From Metridium senile (taxonomy: Eukaryota; Cnidaria; Anthozoa; Actiniaria; Metridiidae), in NCBI GenBank assembly GCA_949775045.1, contig OX459105.1:17249353-17313352 (forward strand): a stretch of DNA of 64,000 nt, given 5' to 3'. Numbering within the stretch: position 1 is the stretch's first letter; the number at the start of each line of letters is the position of its first letter. This document shows positions 34,008 through 45,900 of the stretch, in pieces. The position numbers and the translations under genes are program-made. Under the pieces are notes generated by a model that ran no database searches, had not been told where the DNA came from, and saw only the letters and a program-made list of their open reading frames with translations.

Positions 34008-37000
34008 ATGGGGGTTTTGAACATGAATGATCATCTGAAACATCGCAGGACTATCACAGAGGAAACCAACGAGTACACGTAAGCAAGTCGTTTTGGCGGG
34101 TTACGGGGCCGAACCGCGCAATAAAATATCTAAAATTTGCTGTGGACTCTATCTCAGCTGTTTTATAACTCATATTCACGATCTTACAATACATATTTAG
34201 ATTATTGATATCCGATGATATCGGAAGTCTGTTTAGATAATTTTTGGTCGTAAATATCTTTGAATCATTAGTAATCTTCATTTTGTAAACAATCAAAATA
34301 TTTGCATTGCATTAGTTAAGTTTTATATGAAATCCAAAGAGTTTTTTATCTTTTTTTATAAATTATCGGAGTCAAGATGCTTTCGTGTTTTTTAAATGCT
34401 ACGGTAATATATTTTTGTTAGATTTGCGGCGTAAGACTAATAGGATATTTCTATATTCAAAGTAGCACTAAATGGATTTATTGATCTCCATGTAGATTGG
34501 TTGACAGTGATGGCCATGATGATGTTTCCGACATTGAATCAACACAGACAGCTGACAGGGCCAGTCCACAGCGTAAACAAAAACCAAGACAGCTTAACTA
34601 CTTCCTTAAAACACCTGGACATAGGCCTAAAGGCAGTCGAAGTGGACGACGATACGAGAATAGTAAGAAACTTAGTTACTAAATGCCTTCCTATCCATAT
34701 TATGATAACTAGATTTTTTCTCCATGTTATCCAGTTTTCCTCCTTCCAATAGTGTCCCATTTAAATCTGCACTTTTCAAATTTGGCAAATTTACCCAAAA
34801 TGTGAGCAGAGAATGACGCAAAATATCTATTGAAGGACTGTAGTGAGTCTGTGTCTCCACAAAATGTAGGACACTTTTCTTGTGTCTGGCTAGAAGATTG
34901 AGGCATGAAACCTGATGCAAACCAACCTACATGTATGTATAAATATTCACTGATTTATTTTTAGCTTGTTACCTTCTAAGTCTGGTTGACCATGAAGAGA
35001 TCCATGAACTGGAGTTATCTGACATTGTAAACAAAACAATGACTATTTTCTCATCTTTGTTTGACGATCCTGAAAAGATGAAGGTATAGGCTAGATAGTG
35101 GTGGAAGTGATGATGGTGGTGGTGGTGGTCATGATGGCGATAGTAGTGATGGTGGTGGTGGTCATGGAGATGATGATGGTGGTGGTGGTAGTAGTGATGG
35201 TGGTGGTGGTGGTCATGGAGATGATGATGGTGGTGGTGGTAGTAGTGATGGTGGTAGTAGTGATGGTGGTGGTAGTAGTGATGGTGGTGGTAGTAGTGGT
35301 GGTGGTGGTCATGGAGATGATGATGGTGGTGGTGGTAGTAGTGATGGTGGTGGTGGTGGTCATGGAGATGATGATGGTGGTGGTGGTAGTAGTGATGGTG
35401 GTGGTAGTAGTGATGGTGGTGGTGGTGGTCATGGAGATGATGATGTTGGTGGTTGTAGTAGTGATGGTGGTGGTAGTAGTGATGGTGGTGGTAGTAGTGA
35501 TGGTAGTGGTGGTGGTGGTCATGGAGATGATGATGTTGGTGGTTGTAGTAGTGATGGTGGTGGTAGTAGTGATGGTGGTGGTCATGGAGATGATGTTGGT
35601 GGTGGTGGTGGTCATGGAGATGATGGTGGTGGTGGTGGTAGTAGTGATGGTGGTGGTCATGGAGATGATGTATTGGTGGTGGTAGTAGTGATGGTGGTGG
35701 TAGTAGTGATGGTGGTGGTCATGGAGATGATGTATTGGTGGTGGTAGTAGTGATGGTGGTGGTAGTAGTGATGGTGGTGGTCATGGAGATGATGTATTGG
35801 TGGTGGTAGTAGTGATGGTGGTGGTCATGGAGATGATGTTGGTGGTGGTAGTAGTGAAGGTGGTGGTAGTATTGATGGTGGTGGTCATGGAGATGATGGT
35901 GGTGGTGGTGGTAGTAGTGATGGTGGTGGTCATGGAGATGATGTTGGTGGTGGTAGTAGTGAAGGTGGTGGTAGTAGTGATGGTGGTGGTGGTCATGGAG
36001 ATGATGATAGTGGTGGTGGTAGTAGTGATGGTGGTGGCGATAATCATTATGATGTTGATGATATTGGTGGTGATTATTGTAGTAACACAATTTCATTGTG
36101 AATATGATAGATTTTTTTACACAACCACATCAGTGAAGATGATAGTGATGATCATGATTATTGTAATGATGATCATGATCATGTCAATGGTGATAATAAC
36201 AAGATAATGTCGTTCCAAGGTATGGAATAAGTTTACCAACCTACCTGAAGAAGACCAACTTGGTTACCTTAGGTCCCAGACCTCCTCTTGTAAGGACCAG
36301 GCCAGTGACTGTACAACAGATGAACGTAGAGTACCACTGACTGGACAAGGTAACCTAGCACTGTGTACCATGTAACACAACTATATACCCTTTCCGAGAA
36401 ACTTTGTCACCCGTGAAAAGCACACAAGCTAGTGGTGCAAAGGATCATGGATCAGTTCAGAAACTAAATGTGCATTTGGAACACCTTGTAGTTTGATAAA
36501 TCAAAACACACATTTCTCAATAAGATATTGACAAGTGTAGCAATGTGGCCATGAAATCCCTGTGTCCTAATAAAGTATACACAGGTAACCCATAATCCCC
36601 TGCACTACTAGCTTGTAGGCTTTTCACTTCATGGGTGACAAAGTTTCTCAGAAAGGGTGTATATGCTTATTGCTTGCTATTTTACTCATGGTATACCTGT
36701 GTTTTGTTGTCTGTCTGTTGATTGACTTTCATTGATTGATTTGTTTATTCATTTATGGATAACTTTATTCATTGATTTATAAACTCATTCATAGGACTTA
36801 TGATTTATTTATTTATCATTTTGCCTGTTCTCATCTCATTACTCATGTATTTATTTTTCCTTATTGTTACATAATAAAGAATGTTAGTAGTGAATGTCTT
36901 TCTTGATTATGATGATCAACTTTATTTTGAGAGGGGGACACAACTGTATACGGAGTATATTTTTTGCTAATAGCAGAGAGAACGCAACTCTCTACTATAA

Positions 37001-39366
37001 CCTCCTAGGTATTCTGACTTTGAATAATATTTATAAACTGAAAGTCGCCTTGTTTGGATATAAAATTACATTTGACAAATCACATACACCTGGTCCGTTT
37101 ATTGGATATGTCACCCCAGCCTCTGAGATTCATGAATACAACACCAGATATGCTTCAAAGCTAAATTATCACAAGCCTTCGGCTAAAACAAACTATGGTA
37201 TTTCCACATTCAAATTCTCTTTAACAACCATCTGGCATTCAATTCCCTATACTATTAAAAACATGCATACTTATTATTCTTTTAAGAAAAATTATAAATC
37301 ATATCTTTTGAATTCACAAATGAAAAATATTTAATTATAAATATATTATTTTATTATCTATGTACAATCAAATCACATTTATGATCCGTATATAGAGGTG
37401 TACATGTATTGTGTACATATGTACACTTATATATACTATTTATACTTATTTATACTAATTTGTAGTTACACATAATAAGACATATTACTAATTTGTAGTT
37501 ACACATATTAAGAATTACTTTTGGCCTTTGGTAACTGAAAACTCTTAATATCTTAGCTCCTAGGTCCTCTGAGCAGGACCTGGGAGCAAGAATACTCTTA
37601 TCTTGTATCATAAATTTTGATAATGAGTCACGAGCTCGCCATATAATACAATTAATCATGGCAGTGGCGGACTAGAAAGCCTATGCTCCTTTGGCCACTG
37701 CACACAATTTCAAATTGTTGACAATTTTACTGAACATATTCTTTTGCTAGAATTATTAATTTAAATTTATCTAAGTGTCATGTAATAGTTTATTATTGTA
37801 AATATCTACGTGTATATGTGTAAATAAAGAATTGAATTGAATTGAATTGAACACAATACCTTTTCAACAATACATGTTATTCATGAAATTAGTGATGATG
37901 ATGATGATGATGACATTGGTGATGATGATAATGATAATAATAATAATAATAACTTTATTTTATATAGCGACAATTACAAAAGCTCAACACCGCTTTACAA
38001 TTTTAGAAGGAAAAAAAAAAAAAAAATATGATTGATAAAATTCTATATACAGTACATGGAATGAAATCTAAGCTAAATCTATATAATTAATAAAAATGTT
38101 TTAAAAAGGAAAATAAATATAAATATAAACAAAGTTACTAAATTTCATATCAATGATGACATTGACGATGAAATTATTGATTATGACGATGAAATTATTG
38201 ATGATGATGATGATAACATTGGTGATGATGATGATAATATGCCAACAAGTTTCAACAATAGTGTCAATACAATACCAATTGTCTATGTTGTAGAGCTGTA
38301 TGCTACAGCAGACAGGTCATACCGGTACTTGAATATTGACAATAGTATCAACACAATACCAATTGCATTGTCTATGTTGTAGAGCTGTATGCTACAGCAG
38401 ACAGGTCATACTTGAATATTGACAATAGTATCAACACAATACCAATTGCATTGTCTATGTTGTAGAGCTGTATGCTACAGCAGACAGGTCATACTTGAAT
38501 ATTGACAAGAAGATAAGAGGAACATTCCAAAAGAAGCGCTTTGCTCCAGTAAGTCAAACAATGCTTTATATATTTGTGATTGGGATATTTAAAAGAGTAT
38601 CTTTAATGTATCGACAGTTAATTCAAAATAGTGTATACTTATAAAAATAAATCACATACAGCTTATTGTATAGATATTACATATTATTATTATGAATTAC
38701 TTAATAACATATACATGAATGTTTTATTGTTCTCAGGGTAGTCTAGAACTCCTTGAGGAAGAACTAATGGCATGTCTGTCAAACTGCCCAGATGCCGTTG
38801 TTATATCCAACCATCCATCAAGGTAAACACATCTAATATATTTCTATCTTTTTAACTTTGAATTAAACCTGTTTAAACCTGGGTTTTTTTCTAGTTTGGA
38901 TAGAATGATGGTCCATGCGCTTTGTCAGTACCTCAAGTTGTTATGTACAAGTAAGTTTCACCATCATGAGTCATGATGTTGTTTATTCTAGTTTACATGT
39001 AAATCATCCTTTAGGGTTGTGTTATGGGTAGGGTAGGCATTGTAATTGACTTGCAACGTTTATAAGGATTTTTAAATTCTTAAAATTTCTATATCAAAAT
39101 GTATAAACTTAAAAGTGATAAGGAAATATGAACGGTTTTGAATAGATAAGTTTTTAGTGCGGATTAGTACCATTATTTAGTTGCCCATAAGTACTACTTG
39201 TTTCACAGGTATAATGTTTGTACTCTATTATGTGGTATTAATTGACTTGGTTTGTTTAGGTCATAACTGCAATGGAACGCGGCTGATGGAGATAGAAAGT
39301 AACCATGACTACCATGAACCAACTATATCACTGTCACAGTATATCAAACACAAGATACTCACATGA
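34008..39366 (+). CDS. R3HDM4: R3H domain-containing protein 4-like, 8 exons
   Basis: Exons: 34008-34078, 34496-34662, 34965-35083, 36220-36349, 38466-38548, 38737-38822, 38895-38950, 39260-39366. The sum is 819 nt (272 residues), all phases closing; as I recall the human protein is of similar length. The N-terminus is hydrophilic with an acidic DSDGHDDVSDIES patch and a basic KGSRSGRRYE stretch. The C-terminal R3H domain, about 195-250, has the defining Arg-x3-His (R222, H226 in LDRMMVHAL). R3H domains bind single-stranded nucleic acids; the protein's cellular role is not well known. Intron 3 holds a 1-kb GGTGAT satellite, intron 4 a LINE tail, and exon 5 has triplicated acceptors. Confidence 0.85.
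35096..36080. repeat. (GGTGGTGAT)-type satellite
   Basis: About 1 kb of GGT/GAT/AGT triplets starting 12 bp after the donor of R3HDM4 exon 3. A recurring block, GGTGGTCATGGAGATGATG, marks higher-order units of 40-70 bp. Poly-Val/Met and poly-Thr ORFs are artefacts. Confidence 0.95.
36388..36662. mobile_element. MITE with ACCCTTTCYGAGAAACTTTG ends
   Basis: The arms ACCCTTTCCGAGAAACTTTG plus TCACCCGTGAAAAGC are mirrored at the right end, flanked by TATA/TA. R3HDM4 intron 4. Confidence 0.8.
36890..37850 (+). mobile_element. 5'-truncated CR1-like LINE 3' end, (GAATT)n tail
   Basis: The ORF at 36894-37334 holds the reverse-transcriptase C-terminal signature: HEYNTRYASKLNY, TNYGISTFKFS, IWHSIP and YSFKKNYKSYLL. 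The 3'UTR ends in AATAAAGAATTGAATTGAAT. It sits in the sense orientation in R3HDM4 intron 4. Same tail class as 15340-15722. The catalytic part of the RT is missing. Confidence 0.8.
37890..38245. repeat. Dinucleotide/triplet tracts with an embedded retroelement end
   Basis: GAT and AAT triplets flank a segment (about 37950-38040) with AACTTTATTTTATATAGCGA and GCTTTACAATTT, typical of a retroelement end in inverse orientation, ending in a poly-A run. Family not resolved. Confidence 0.5.
38265..38508. repeat. Three tandem copies of the R3HDM4 exon 5 acceptor (83-bp unit)
   Basis: Each copy has GTCTATGTTGTAG followed by AGCTGTATGCTACAGCAGAC and AGGTCATACTTGAATATTGACAA. Acceptor AGs precede 38294, 38383 and 38466; the first copy has a 6-bp insertion. 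Only the last continues into coding sequence. Use of either upstream acceptor leads in frame to the TAG of the next acceptor. Confidence 0.9.
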
Positions 39367-39901
39367 CACAGTGAAATTATTGTATTCACTCTACCCCTGT
39401 AAGGTTATACTACCAGGAGTGGGGTAGTGCAGGTTTTCATCAATAATATTATTATATGTTGTAATTATTATGTGTACAAAGATGGTCAAAATGAATTAAA
39501 AATTCCATCATTGGTTTTATCAGTGTTGTGTTGTATTATGGTATGGAATAGTGGGTTGGGTCAACTGGCTGTTATCTGTGTGTGAACTGTTTTTCTTAGG
39601 AAACAATTAGAGTAACAATGTACAATCACTAGTTGTTAAACTACTATCTACTGTGCCAATGTTTCTAATATCACAATAATTATTATTATTGAAGTAAAAA
39701 ATAGACAATAACTAGTAGTTAATGTTGGTCAAGTATTGTGGGATTTAAACCATTCACAAGAGAGTGTTCAAATAATCATATTCAGTGTGGTTAATATGTG
39801 CACATACATGACATATTCTTTATTCACTGTTCTTCATACATAAGATATATTCCCTATAACCCTGACTACCCCTATCTAGTTTTACCATTGGTGGCAAACA
39901 T
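39367..39901. other. R3HDM4-adhesion protein convergent spacer
   Basis: 3'UTR sequence of both convergent genes. A minus-strand AATAAA (TTTATT, 39819-39824) lies 78 nt after the stop of the downstream minus-strand gene. Nothing else recognised. Confidence 0.5.
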
Positions 39902-42900
39902 TTAAGCCGTTATTGGTGCTGCTGTTGTTGGACCTGCAACAAATACAAATAGATAACAACTTTGCACAGGCATACTTCTCCCTTTACTAGTGTCCCTACC
40001 CCCATGGTACTTAAAGACAAGACTGTCCCCTACCCCCAGGGTACTTAAAGACAAGACTGTCCCCTACCCCCAGGGTACTTAAAGACAAGACTGTCCCCTA
40101 CCCCCAGGGTACTTAAAGACAAGACTGTCTCCTACCCCCAGGGTACTCACAGACAAGACTGTCCCCTACCCCCCCAGGGTACTTAAAGACAAGACTGTCC
40201 CCTACCCCCAGGGTACTTAAAGACAAGACTGTCCCCTACCCCCAGGGTACTTAAAGACAAGACTGTCTCCTACCCCCAGGGTACTCACAGACAAGACTGT
40301 CCCCTACCCCCCCCCCCCCCCAGGGTACTTAAAGACAAGACTGTCCCCTACCCCCAGGGTACTTAAAGACAAGACTGTCCCCTACCCCCAGGGTACTTAA
40401 AGACAAGACTGTCCCCTACCCCCAGGGTACTTAAAGACAAGACTGTCTCCTACTCCCCAGGGTACTTACAGACAAGACTGTCTGTCCCCTACCCCCCAGG
40501 GTACTTAAAGACAAGACTGTCTCCTACTCCCCAGGGTACTTACAGACAAGACTGTCCCCTACCCCCAGGGTACTTAAAGACAAGACTGTCCCCTACCCCC
40601 AGGGTACTTAAAGACAAGACTGTCTCCTACTCCCCAGGGTACTTACAGACAAGACTGTCCCCTACCCCCAGGGTACTTACAGACAAGACTGTCCCCTACC
40701 CCCAGGGTACTTAAAGACAAGACTGTCCCCTACCCCCCAGGGTACTTACAGACAAGACTGTCCCCTACCCCCAGGGTACTTACAGACAAGACTGTCCCCT
40801 ACCCCCAGGGTACTTAAAGACAAGACTGTCTCCTACTCCCCAGGGTACTTACAGACAAGACTGTCCCCTACCCCCAGGGTACTTAAAGACAAGACTGTCC
40901 CCTACCCCCCAGGGTACTTAAAGACAAGACTGTCTCCTACTCCCCAGGGTACTTACAGACAAGACTGTCCCCTACCCCCAGGGTACTTAAAGACAAGACT
41001 TTTCCCCTACCCCCCAGGGTACTTACAGACAGGCGTATCTCGGTTTTGTACATCCTTATATATGCCGGTACATTCAACAGGCAGGTTGTCACATGACTTT
41101 CTAAAGACAAACTTTTCTTCGGCAATTTGGTATCTAACACGAGTAGCTTTGCCGCATGTTGCTGACCATGGTTGCCATGGGCTGTAGTAACAATTCACTG
41201 TGAAGCATTCTTCACCTGTAGGGAAATATAAATGATGACAGTAATGATTTACTTGACTAATGTTGACAAAGTGTGCATGCTATTATAGATATGTTGTAGA
41301 GTTTTGCATAAAAAGGTACATTTAAACAGTCGTATGCAATTGTGCAGCAAATATCAATGTTACTTGATTCTGAACTCAAATGCAAAATAGAGAAATTTAA
41401 CATTTAACGAGAAGCATGTGAGAGTAACTTACATTCATCAGAGAATTTTTTTGTCTCTGTTTCAACTTTATTGGGACATTTCTGCAATAGCCCATCACAA
41501 CTGACTTGCTCAACAGTAGATGGTGTTTCGGTGATAGTTCTTGTTCTGTTGACTTCACCACAATCATTTGACCAGTTAGTCCAGGAATTCTTGGTACATT
41601 TTACATAGTTGCATGTACACTTTGTCTCTCGGTTTTCAATTTCAGGTTGTGTAGGACAAGACTTTGCTAGACCATCACAACTCAACAGTTGCTCAGTTAC
41701 TTGAGATGTCTACAAGATTATGAAATAAAAGGTGAAAATTCATCCCTTGAACATACAACAAATTTTCCGTGAGTATCTAAATCAATGCTTCACTTTTGTT
41801 TACATTCCTTTGCATGCAGCAACTCGATTTCATCCTTCTTCCCCTTCCATCACTTCTTTTTCTCCCCTTCCTCTTTCCCATGCATTTTCACCTTCCATGT
41901 TCGTTGTCTGGTAGCTTTACCACACGATGCTGACCAGTTAGTCCAGGGATTCTTGGTACATTTTACGTAGTCACATGTGCACTTTGTCTCTCGGTTTTCA
42001 ATTTCTGGCTGTGTAGGACAAGACTTTGCTAGACCATCACAACTTAGCAGTTGCTCCGTTACTGGAGTTGTCTGCAAGATTATAAAACAAAAAGTGAAAA
42101 CATATTCCCATATCTAAAGTCTCTAGCTCATTGCTCATACAACTATTATTTTTTACATTCCCTTACATGCAGCAACGCGATTTCATCCTCCTTCCCTTCC
42201 ATCACTTCTTTCTTCCCCATCCTGTTTCCCATGCATTCTCACCTTCCATGTTCGTTGTCTTGTAGCTTTACCACACGATGCTGACCAGTTAGTCCAGGGA
42301 TTCTTGGTACATTTTACGTAGTCACATGTGCACTTTGTCTCTCGGTTTTCAACTTCAGGCTGTGTAGGACAAGACTTTGCTAAACCATCACAACTCAACA
42401 GTTGCTCCGTTACTCGAGTTGTCTGCAAGATTATGAAACAAAAGGTGTAAATTCATCCCTTGAACATACAACAAGTTTTCCTTGAGTATCTAAATCGAGT
42501 TATACAAACTTGCAACGGCGGACAATCGGTTTTTATTCAAGTTAACGCGTGATAGACAGCTAGGAGTTCACGGATAGCTGTCAAATTTGAACAAAGCTTA
42601 CCAGCTAAACGTCGGCTTTGGATACCCTTAGAGTATATCAACCGATTTGAAAAGTCACAGCGAAAGAATATATAGTCTAACGAAACTCTCAAGCAAGTTA
42701 TAAAAAATTCAACGTCGGATAAAAGAATAAGCCCAAACTTACCCGATACCATTAGTTTGTAACGTTGCAAAATATTGAAAATTGCAACTCCACGTAACAT
42801 ACCCAATAATTAAAGTAGTCTATTTGAATGGAAGACTCGAAAATACGAGGAACAATAGTCCTTCTTCAATGTGCGCGTGTCTGTGCGCGTAATAAGGGAT

Positions 42901-45900
42901 ATCAAAAGTTATTCGATTTATCATTTTTAATTTCGAGAGATAATTTATATAATGTGAAAAATCCTTAAAATAACTCTCCCAAAATAAGAACGCGTTTCAT
43001 TTGAAATTGCATTCTTAGAAATTTACCAAATTCCGCTAGAGTCGTTCCACAATGTATCCTAGCAGTACCCAGGCCCGTAGCTAGGGGGGGTGCACAGGGT
43101 GCGTTCGCACCCCCCCCCCCCCCCCCCACGCGATGAAAAGGTCCGCTCTTTAGGTAAATAATTTGATCTGATGATACTACGCTTCTCTTTACATATCGCT
43201 TCTCGATAAATTTGCCAAGCAGATATGTACGAGGCCTTTTTTTTTTGTTGGTTCGGAAGGTTTAGAAGGCAAACAAAATGGCGGATATTCGGAGATTATC
43301 GCACGAAACGGCGAAAGTTTCTTCAAATATCGCAATCTCCAGATTGGTTGGTTGGTATGGTTGGTCTATTTTTTGTAAATTAGCACCCTCCCACAAAAAT
43401 CCTAGCTACGGGCCTGGTACCCAAGACCGATTTACCTAAATATCTCACCACGCCCGGAAAATAGGCCAGAAGGAAAATCCCCCATAGCAACCTACCGTTG
43501 CTATGGACGCTCTGATCTCGAAATACCGTATTGCATATATAGTAGACTTCAATCTATCTCTAGTTAGTAGATGGTATAGCATACAACAGAAAGTTGCTTG
43601 AAAGCATAATATTTTTTCGGTTGAAATTTGGTGGCCAGGTCGTAAAAAAAATGTATCGAGCCACCTTAATTTGCATGCATCAATTCAATTTCATCCTTCT
43701 TCTTCCACCACTTCTTTCTTCCCCTTCCACTTTCCCATTCATTCAATTCTCACCTTCCATGTTCGTTGTCTTGTAGCTTTACCACACGATGCTGACCAGT
43801 TAGTCCAGGGATTCTTGGTACATTTTACATAGTCACATGTGCACTTTGTCTCTCGGTTTTCAACTTCAGGCTGTGTAGGACAAGACTTTGCTAGACCATC
43901 ACAACTCAACAGTTGCTCCGTTACTCGAGTTGTCTGCAAGATTATGAAACAAAAAATGAAAACATAATCCCATATCTAAAGTCTCTTGCTCATTGCTCAA
44001 ACAACTATTATTTTTTACATTCCCTTGCATACAGCAACACGATTTCATCCTTCTTCACTTCCATCACCTCTTCCCTCCCTTTCTGTTTCCCATGCATTCT
44101 CACCTTCCATGTTCGTTGTCTTGTAGCTTTACCACACGATGTTGACCAGTTAGTCCAGGGATTCTTGGTACATTTTACATAGTTGCATATGCACTTTGTC
44201 TCTCGGTTTTCCACTTCAGGCTGTGTAGGACAAGACTTTGCTAGACCATCACAACTCAACAGTTGCTCCGTTACTTGAGTTGTCTGAAATATGAAAAAAA
44301 GTGAAAATTCATCCCTTGAACATGCAACACGTTTTCTTCGAGTATCTTAATCAATGCTTCACTTTTTTACATTCCTTTGCATGTAGCAACTCAATTTCAT
44401 CCTTCTCCCCCTTCCACCACTTCTTTCTCCCCCCCCCCCCTTATATATTGTATTTTAAGTAATTATTTAATTGTAACTAATATCTGTTATTTATTTAGTA
44501 TTATTTATAGATATTTATATATGTAAGTAGTGCTGACCCAGCCTGTAATTCAGCGACTGCTGCAAGAGACCTGAATAAACACATCTATATATGTATCTTC
44601 CTGTTTCCCATGCATTCTTACCTTCCATGTTCGTTGTCTTGTAGCTTTACCACACGATGTTGACCAGTTAGTCCAGGGATTCTTGGTACATTTTACATAG
44701 TTACATGTACACTTTGTCTCTCTGTTTTCAATTTCTGGTTGTGTAGGACAAGACTTTGCTAGACCATCACAACTTAGCAGTTGCTCCGTTACTCGAGTTG
44801 TCTGCAAGATTACGAAACAAAAAGTGAATATTAATTCCTTGAACAACAAGTTTTCTTTGAGTATCTAAATCAATGTTCCACTTTTTTCCATTCCTTTGTA
44901 TGCATTAACTCTTCTTTCTCCTTCTTCCCCTTCTCCCACTTGTGTCTTCCCATTCCTGTTGCCCATGCATTCTCACCTTCCATGTTCGTTGTCTGGTAGC
45001 TTTACCACACGATGCTGACCAGTTAGTCCAGGGATTCTTGGTACATTTTACGTAGTCACATGTGCACTTTGTCTCTCGGTTTTCAACTTCTGGTTGTGTA
45101 GGACAAGACTTTGCTAGACCATCACAACTCAGCAGTTGCTCCGTTACACGAGTTGTCTGCAAGATTATCAAATAAAATGTATTCCTTTATTAAGTAGTTT
45201 TCTTCTAGTAAGTGTGTTCTTTTATTCTTTCTATATCACTTTGGAGCCACTTTTTGTTATAGTTGTCTTCTCCTTCCCTTTCTCATGCATTCTTACCTTC
45301 CATGTTCGTTGTCTGGTAGCTTTACCACACGATGCTGACCAGTTAGTCCAGGGATTCTTGGTGCATTTTACATAGTTGCATGTACACTTGATTTGTTGTC
45401 TTTGTGTTTGTGGTCTTTCTGTACATCGTTGCTTCAGTCCATTGCAGGTCGGTTTGTTTATCGTTTGTCTGTGTTATATACATGATAACATTACTGTAGT
45501 TGTCGGCTTTTGCGAAATCAGGCATTCAAATGGCTAGTTTTGAAATATGTTTTTGGCTGCTGCTGCTAATTACTCGGCACCTTGTGTTTTTGTACGATTG
45601 ACGGCAGCCAAAAGCGTATTTCGCAACTGGCATTGGAATGTCACAGAAACTGAAAAAAGCAGTGATAAAAAAACCTCACACAATGACTTAATGTTACAGA
45701 TGGTCCTAATTAAATCTAATTGAAATTGTATAGTATTATTTGCAAGATTATTACCCTAAACATAATTGTTCAGATTTAAAATTTGTAATTGCATTTAAAA
45801 AGGCAACTTTCTTGGATCAGATATATATCACTATAGCTGTTCAAGGGCAGGGCTAAATACGATTCTCTAGTATATCATACTGTATGTCAATCTTTATTGG

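Larger units (their letters stand above)
41892..45156 (-). repeat. Six tandem 180-nt TSP1 exons
   Basis: Six exons of exactly 180 nt (41892, 42243, 43754, 44104, 44622, 44977) encode nearly identical 60-residue TSP1 modules ([38 protein letters not shown]). All are phase 0-0, so any number can be skipped or added in frame. Flanking introns are also similar, indicating recent unit duplication. The spacing is interrupted by an insertion at 42430-43640. Confidence 0.93.

Noticed and set aside
42537..42806. 89-codon minus ORF as a gene
   Set aside because: No recognised domain, lies in an insertion between TSP1 exons, length compatible with chance.
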